A DNA stretch of 52,735 bases from Sphingomonadales bacterium (GTDB lineage Bacteria; Pseudomonadota; Alphaproteobacteria; Sphingomonadales; Sphingomonadaceae), in contig JAGWTB010000010.1 of assembly GCA_028869175.1 (NCBI GenBank), positions 1-52,735 on the forward strand, written 5' to 3'. A model generated the notes under the pieces. That model had not been told where the DNA came from. It saw only the letters and a list, made by a program, of their open reading frames with translations, and ran no database searches. Of this stretch, positions 50,188-52,735 are shown piece by piece; the stretch's first letter is position 1; every line of letters begins with the position of its first letter. The position numbers and the translations under genes are program-made.

Positions 50188-52707
50188 ATGAAATTCTCGC
50201 TCTCCTGGCTGAAGGCCCACCTCGACACCGAGGCCACCGCTGCCGAAATCGCCACCAAGCTCAATGCCATCGGTCTTGAGGTCGAAGGCGTGGAGGACCC
50301 GGCGGAACGGCTCGCCGGCTTCCGCGTCGCTCGCGTGCTCACCGCCGCGCGCCATCCCGATGCCGACAAGCTGCAGGTGCTGTCGGTGGACCTGGGTGAC
50401 GGCAATCCGCTGCAGGTGGTCTGCGGCGCGCCCAATGCCCGCGCCGGGCTGGTCGGCGTGCTTGGCCTGCCGGGCGCGACCGTTCCGGCGAACGGCATGG
50501 TGCTGAAGAAAAGCGCCATTCGCGGGATCGAATCGAACGGCATGATGTGTTCGACCCGCGAGCTGGAGCTGGGCGAGGATCATGACGGCATCATCGAACT
50601 GCCCGAAGGTGCGCCGCTGGGCATGCCCTTCGCCGAATACCACGGCGCGGACCCGGTGTTCGACGTTTCGGTCACCCCCAACCGGCCCGACTGCATGGGC
50701 GTCTACGGCATCGCCCGCGATCTTGCCGCCGCCGGGCTGGGCACGCTGCGCCCCATCGCCGCGCAGGCGGTGCCGGGGTCGTTCCCCTGCCCGGTCGAGG
50801 TCCGCACCGACGACGCCGATGGCTGCCCCGCCTTCTACGGCCGGGTCATTCGCGGGCTGACCAACGGCCCCTCGCCCGAGTGGATGCAGGCGCGGCTGAA
50901 AAGCGCGGGCCAGCGGCCGATCTCGGCGCTGGTCGACGTGACCAACTATGTCATGCTGACCTATGGCCGCCCGGCCCATGCCTATGACCTAGCGCAGCTT
51001 TCGGGCGCGGTGGTGGCGCGGCGCGCGAAGGATGGCGAGAGCGTTACCGCGCTCAACGGCAAGGACTATGCGCTCGACAGCGCGATCACGGTGATCGCCG
51101 ACGACAGCGGCGTCCACGACATCGCCGGCATCATGGGCGGTGAGCATTCGGGCTGCTCTGACAGCACGACCGAAGTCCTGCTTGAAGTCGCCTATTTCGA
51201 TCCCGAAAGGATCGCCGCCACCGGGCGCAAGCTAAACCTCACCTCCGATGCGCGACAGCGGTTCGAGCGCGGGGTCGATCCCACCTTCCTCGACGCCGGG
51301 CTGGAACTGCTGACCACGCTGATCGTCGAAAGCTGCGGCGGCGAGGTGTCCGAAGTGATCCGCGCGGGTACACCGCCTGCGGGTACGAAGACCGTCGCCT
51401 ACGATCCCTCGCTCTGCGCCACGCTGGGCGGGGTGCCTATTTCCGACGAGCGGCAGAAGACGATCCTAGAATCGCTGGGCTTCGTGGTAACTCCCCTCCC
51501 CTTCAGGGGAGGGGGTGACGGGAGTCACGCGCCTCACGTCACGGGTGGGGCCTGTTCGCAGGACGAGACGCCGCCTGCAACGGACAGCCCCCACCCCAAC
51601 CCCTCCCCTGAAGGGGAGGGGCTTTGGCAGGTCACCGCCCCCGGCTGGCGACCGGACATCGACGGCGCGCCCGACATTGTCGAGGAAGTGGTCCGCATTC
51701 ACGGGCTGGACAATATCGCCTCCGTCCCTCTTCCCCGTGCAGACGGCGTTGCCCGGCCCACCGCCACTGCCGAGCAGAAACTGGAACGTCGCCTGCGCCG
51801 CGCCGCCGCTTCGCTCGGGCTGAACGAAGCGATCACCTGGTCGTTCATTTCCGAGGCCGAAGCTGCAGCGGTCGGTGGCGGCCACTGGGTGCTGCAGAAC
51901 CCGATCAGCGAAGACATGAAGGTCATGCGGCCCTCGCTGCTGCCGGGTCTGCTCTCCGCCGTGCGCCGCAATCTTGATCGCGGGGCCAGCTCGGTACGTT
52001 TGTTCGAGATCGGTCGCCGCTATCTGGCCGATGGTGAATACCCCGCACTGGTGCTGGTGCTGGCCGGAGAACGGCAACCGCGCGGCTGGCAGCAAGGCAA
52101 GGCGCAGGACTTCGATGCCTTCGATGCCAAGGCAGCCTGCACCGAACTGCTGCGCGTCGCCGGTGCCCCGGTCGACAATCTGCAGGTGATGCCTGTCCCG
52201 AGCGCCGCCGAGGCAGGCGAAGCGGGGGACTTCTACCACCCCGGGCAGTCGGCCACGCTGCGGCTGGGGCCGAAGAACGTCGTCGCCAGCTTCGGCATGG
52301 TCCACCCCGCCACGCTCAAGGCCTTCGACATCGGCGTGCCGGTGGCGATTGCCGGCATCCACCTCGACGCGATTCCCGCGCGCAAGGGCTCGGCTGGCTT
52401 CGCCCGGGTCAATTATGCGCCGCCAGCGCTCCAGGCCGTGACGCGCGATTTCGCCTTCCTGCTCGATGCCGACAAGCCGGCAGGCGACCTGCTGCGCGCA
52501 GTGAAGGGGGCGGACAAGGCGAACATCGTCGCGGCCCGCCTGTTCGACGATTTCCGGGGGCAAGGCGTGCCCGAGGGCCAGAAGAGCCTTGCAGTGGAAG
52601 TCACGCTTCAACCGCAGGACAAGAGCTATACCGATGACGACCTCAAGGCGATTGCCGACAAGGTGACGGCGGCAGCGGCGAAACTGGGGGCGGTACTGCG
52701 GGGGTAG
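50188..52707 (+). CDS. pheT: Phenylalanyl-tRNA synthetase beta subunit, with 43-residue insert
   Basis: An 839-residue beta subunit, about 40-50 residues longer than usual. Domains in order: EMAP-like tRNA-binding domain (about 39-148, FRVARVLTAARHPDADKLQV), B3/4 editing domain (about 200-380), B5 domain (about 400-520), catalytic-like core, and the C-terminal FDX-ACB domain (about 745-839, APPALQAVTRDFAFLLDADK). Residues 436-478 derive from a palindrome-ended element (see 51493-51621) placed between GFVVT and LWQVTAPGWRPDI. The start at 50188 has a GGGAGGG site. The frame is unbroken and the essential gene must be functional. Confidence 0.95.
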   Translation: MKFSLSWLKAHLDTEATAAEIATKLNAIGLEVEGVEDPAERLAGFRVARVLTAARHPDADKLQVLSVDLGDGNPLQVVCGAPNARAGLVGVLGLPGATVPANGMVLKKSAIRGIESNGMMCSTRELELGEDHDGIIELPEGAPLGMPFAEYHGADPVFDVSVTPNRPDCMGVYGIARDLAAAGLGTLRPIAAQAVPGSFPCPVEVRTDDADGCPAFYGRVIRGLTNGPSPEWMQARLKSAGQRPISALVDVTNYVMLTYGRPAHAYDLAQLSGAVVARRAKDGESVTALNGKDYALDSAITVIADDSGVHDIAGIMGGEHSGCSDSTTEVLLEVAYFDPERIAATGRKLNLTSDARQRFERGVDPTFLDAGLELLTTLIVESCGGEVSEVIRAGTPPAGTKTVAYDPSLCATLGGVPISDERQKTILESLGFVVTPLPFRGGGDGSHAPHVTGGACSQDETPPATDSPHPNPSPEGEGLWQVTAPGWRPDIDGAPDIVEEVVRIHGLDNIASVPLPRADGVARPTATAEQKLERRLRRAAASLGLNEAITWSFISEAEAAAVGGGHWVLQNPISEDMKVMRPSLLPGLLSAVRRNLDRGASSVRLFEIGRRYLADGEYPALVLVLAGERQPRGWQQGKAQDFDAFDAKAACTELLRVAGAPVDNLQVMPVPSAAEAGEAGDFYHPGQSATLRLGPKNVVASFGMVHPATLKAFDIGVPVAIAGIHLDAIPARKGSAGFARVNYAPPALQAVTRDFAFLLDADKPAGDLLRAVKGADKANIVAARLFDDFRGQGVPEGQKSLAVEVTLQPQDKSYTDDDLKAIADKVTAAAAKLGAVLRG
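51493..51621 (+). repeat. 129-bp palindrome-ended element in frame inside pheT
   Basis: The ends are CCCCTCCCCTTCAGGGGAGG (51493-51512, extending to 51515) and CCCCTCCCCTGAAGGGGAGG (51600-51619, extending to 51621). Each end is a near-perfect palindrome, and the second is the reverse complement of the first. The total length of 129 bp is 43 codons, with no stop in the pheT frame. The peptide is rich in Pro, Gly, Ser and His (PLPFRGGGDG start, SPEGEG end). Confidence 0.88.
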
Positions 52708-52710
52708 TGC

Positions 52711-52735
52711 GTTCTCCCCTCCCCTGCAGGGGAGG
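52711..52735 (+). repeat. Start of a second CCCTCCCCTGCAGGGGAGG element, cut by window edge
   Basis: CTCCCCTCCCCTGCAGGGGA begins a few nt after the pheT stop and matches the end of the element inside pheT. The rest lies beyond the window. Confidence 0.7.

Overview
The window is GC-rich chromosomal DNA from an alphaproteobacterium, almost certainly a sphingomonad (Sphingomonas, Novosphingobium, Sphingobium or a close relative). The main pointers are an acyl carrier protein gene directly followed by a serine palmitoyltransferase gene, a gene transfer agent (GTA) cluster of the Rhodobacter capsulatus type, an OmpA with a proline-rich linker, a tonB-exbB-exbD-exbD locus, and short dispersed palindromes (three sequence types) in many intergenic gaps. 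I saw no rRNA, tRNA, CRISPR array or insertion sequence.

Layout. 1-3.7 kb: catabolic genes (two adjacent acyl-CoA dehydrogenases, the first cut by the window edge, then an SDR and an SMP-30-like protein). 3.9-6.4 kb: sphingolipid entry step (ACP, serine palmitoyltransferase, overlapping SGNH hydrolase) behind a clear promoter. 6.4-7.4 kb: a class II cytochrome c lipoprotein and a 30-residue membrane peptide gene among hairpins. 7.4-10.5 kb, minus strand: SnoaL-like protein, alpha/beta hydrolase, TauD-type dioxygenase, DedA-like protein. 10.6-24.9 kb: a complete, intact-looking RcGTA-like structural cluster behind a strong promoter, ending with a DUF2793 protein. 25-31.5 kb: ompA, then queC, a DUF3617-like protein, hslO-argF-argD and a two-domain cold-shock protein on the minus strand. 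31.8-34.3 kb: terC, a DUF442/TIGR01244 protein, a small membrane protein and a sterol-desaturase-family protein. 34.7-37.3 kb: the TonB energising operon on the minus strand. 37.7-42.5 kb: a secreted unknown, homoserine dehydrogenase, another secreted unknown (minus strand), glpX and prs. 42.6-46.6 kb: an accessory strip with a palindrome pair, a DNA methyltransferase-nuclease fusion carrying a one-base frameshift and an AT-rich recognition segment, an AraC-type regulator, hisN and an AT-rich islet with a 59-codon gene. 47-52.7 kb: rpmI-rplT, an AraC-type regulator, a GIY-YIG nuclease gene bracketed by inverted palindromes, pheS and pheT.

How the parts work together. Much of the window is housekeeping: arginine, threonine/methionine, histidine, queuosine and PRPP synthesis, translation, and TonB-dependent uptake. 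The GTA cluster would encode a small tailed particle that packages host DNA. Its gp12 appears to carry a large extra N-terminal TIM-barrel-like module, and its gp15 seems to lack the barrel described for the Rhodobacter protein. The most unusual points are (i) a 129-bp palindrome-ended element sitting in frame inside the essential pheT gene, (ii) a GIY-YIG gene held 10-11 nt from each of two inverted copies of the genome's dispersed palindrome, (iii) the broken, mosaic methyltransferase-nuclease fusion, and (iv) two small genes with clear expression signals that ordinary gene calling would miss.
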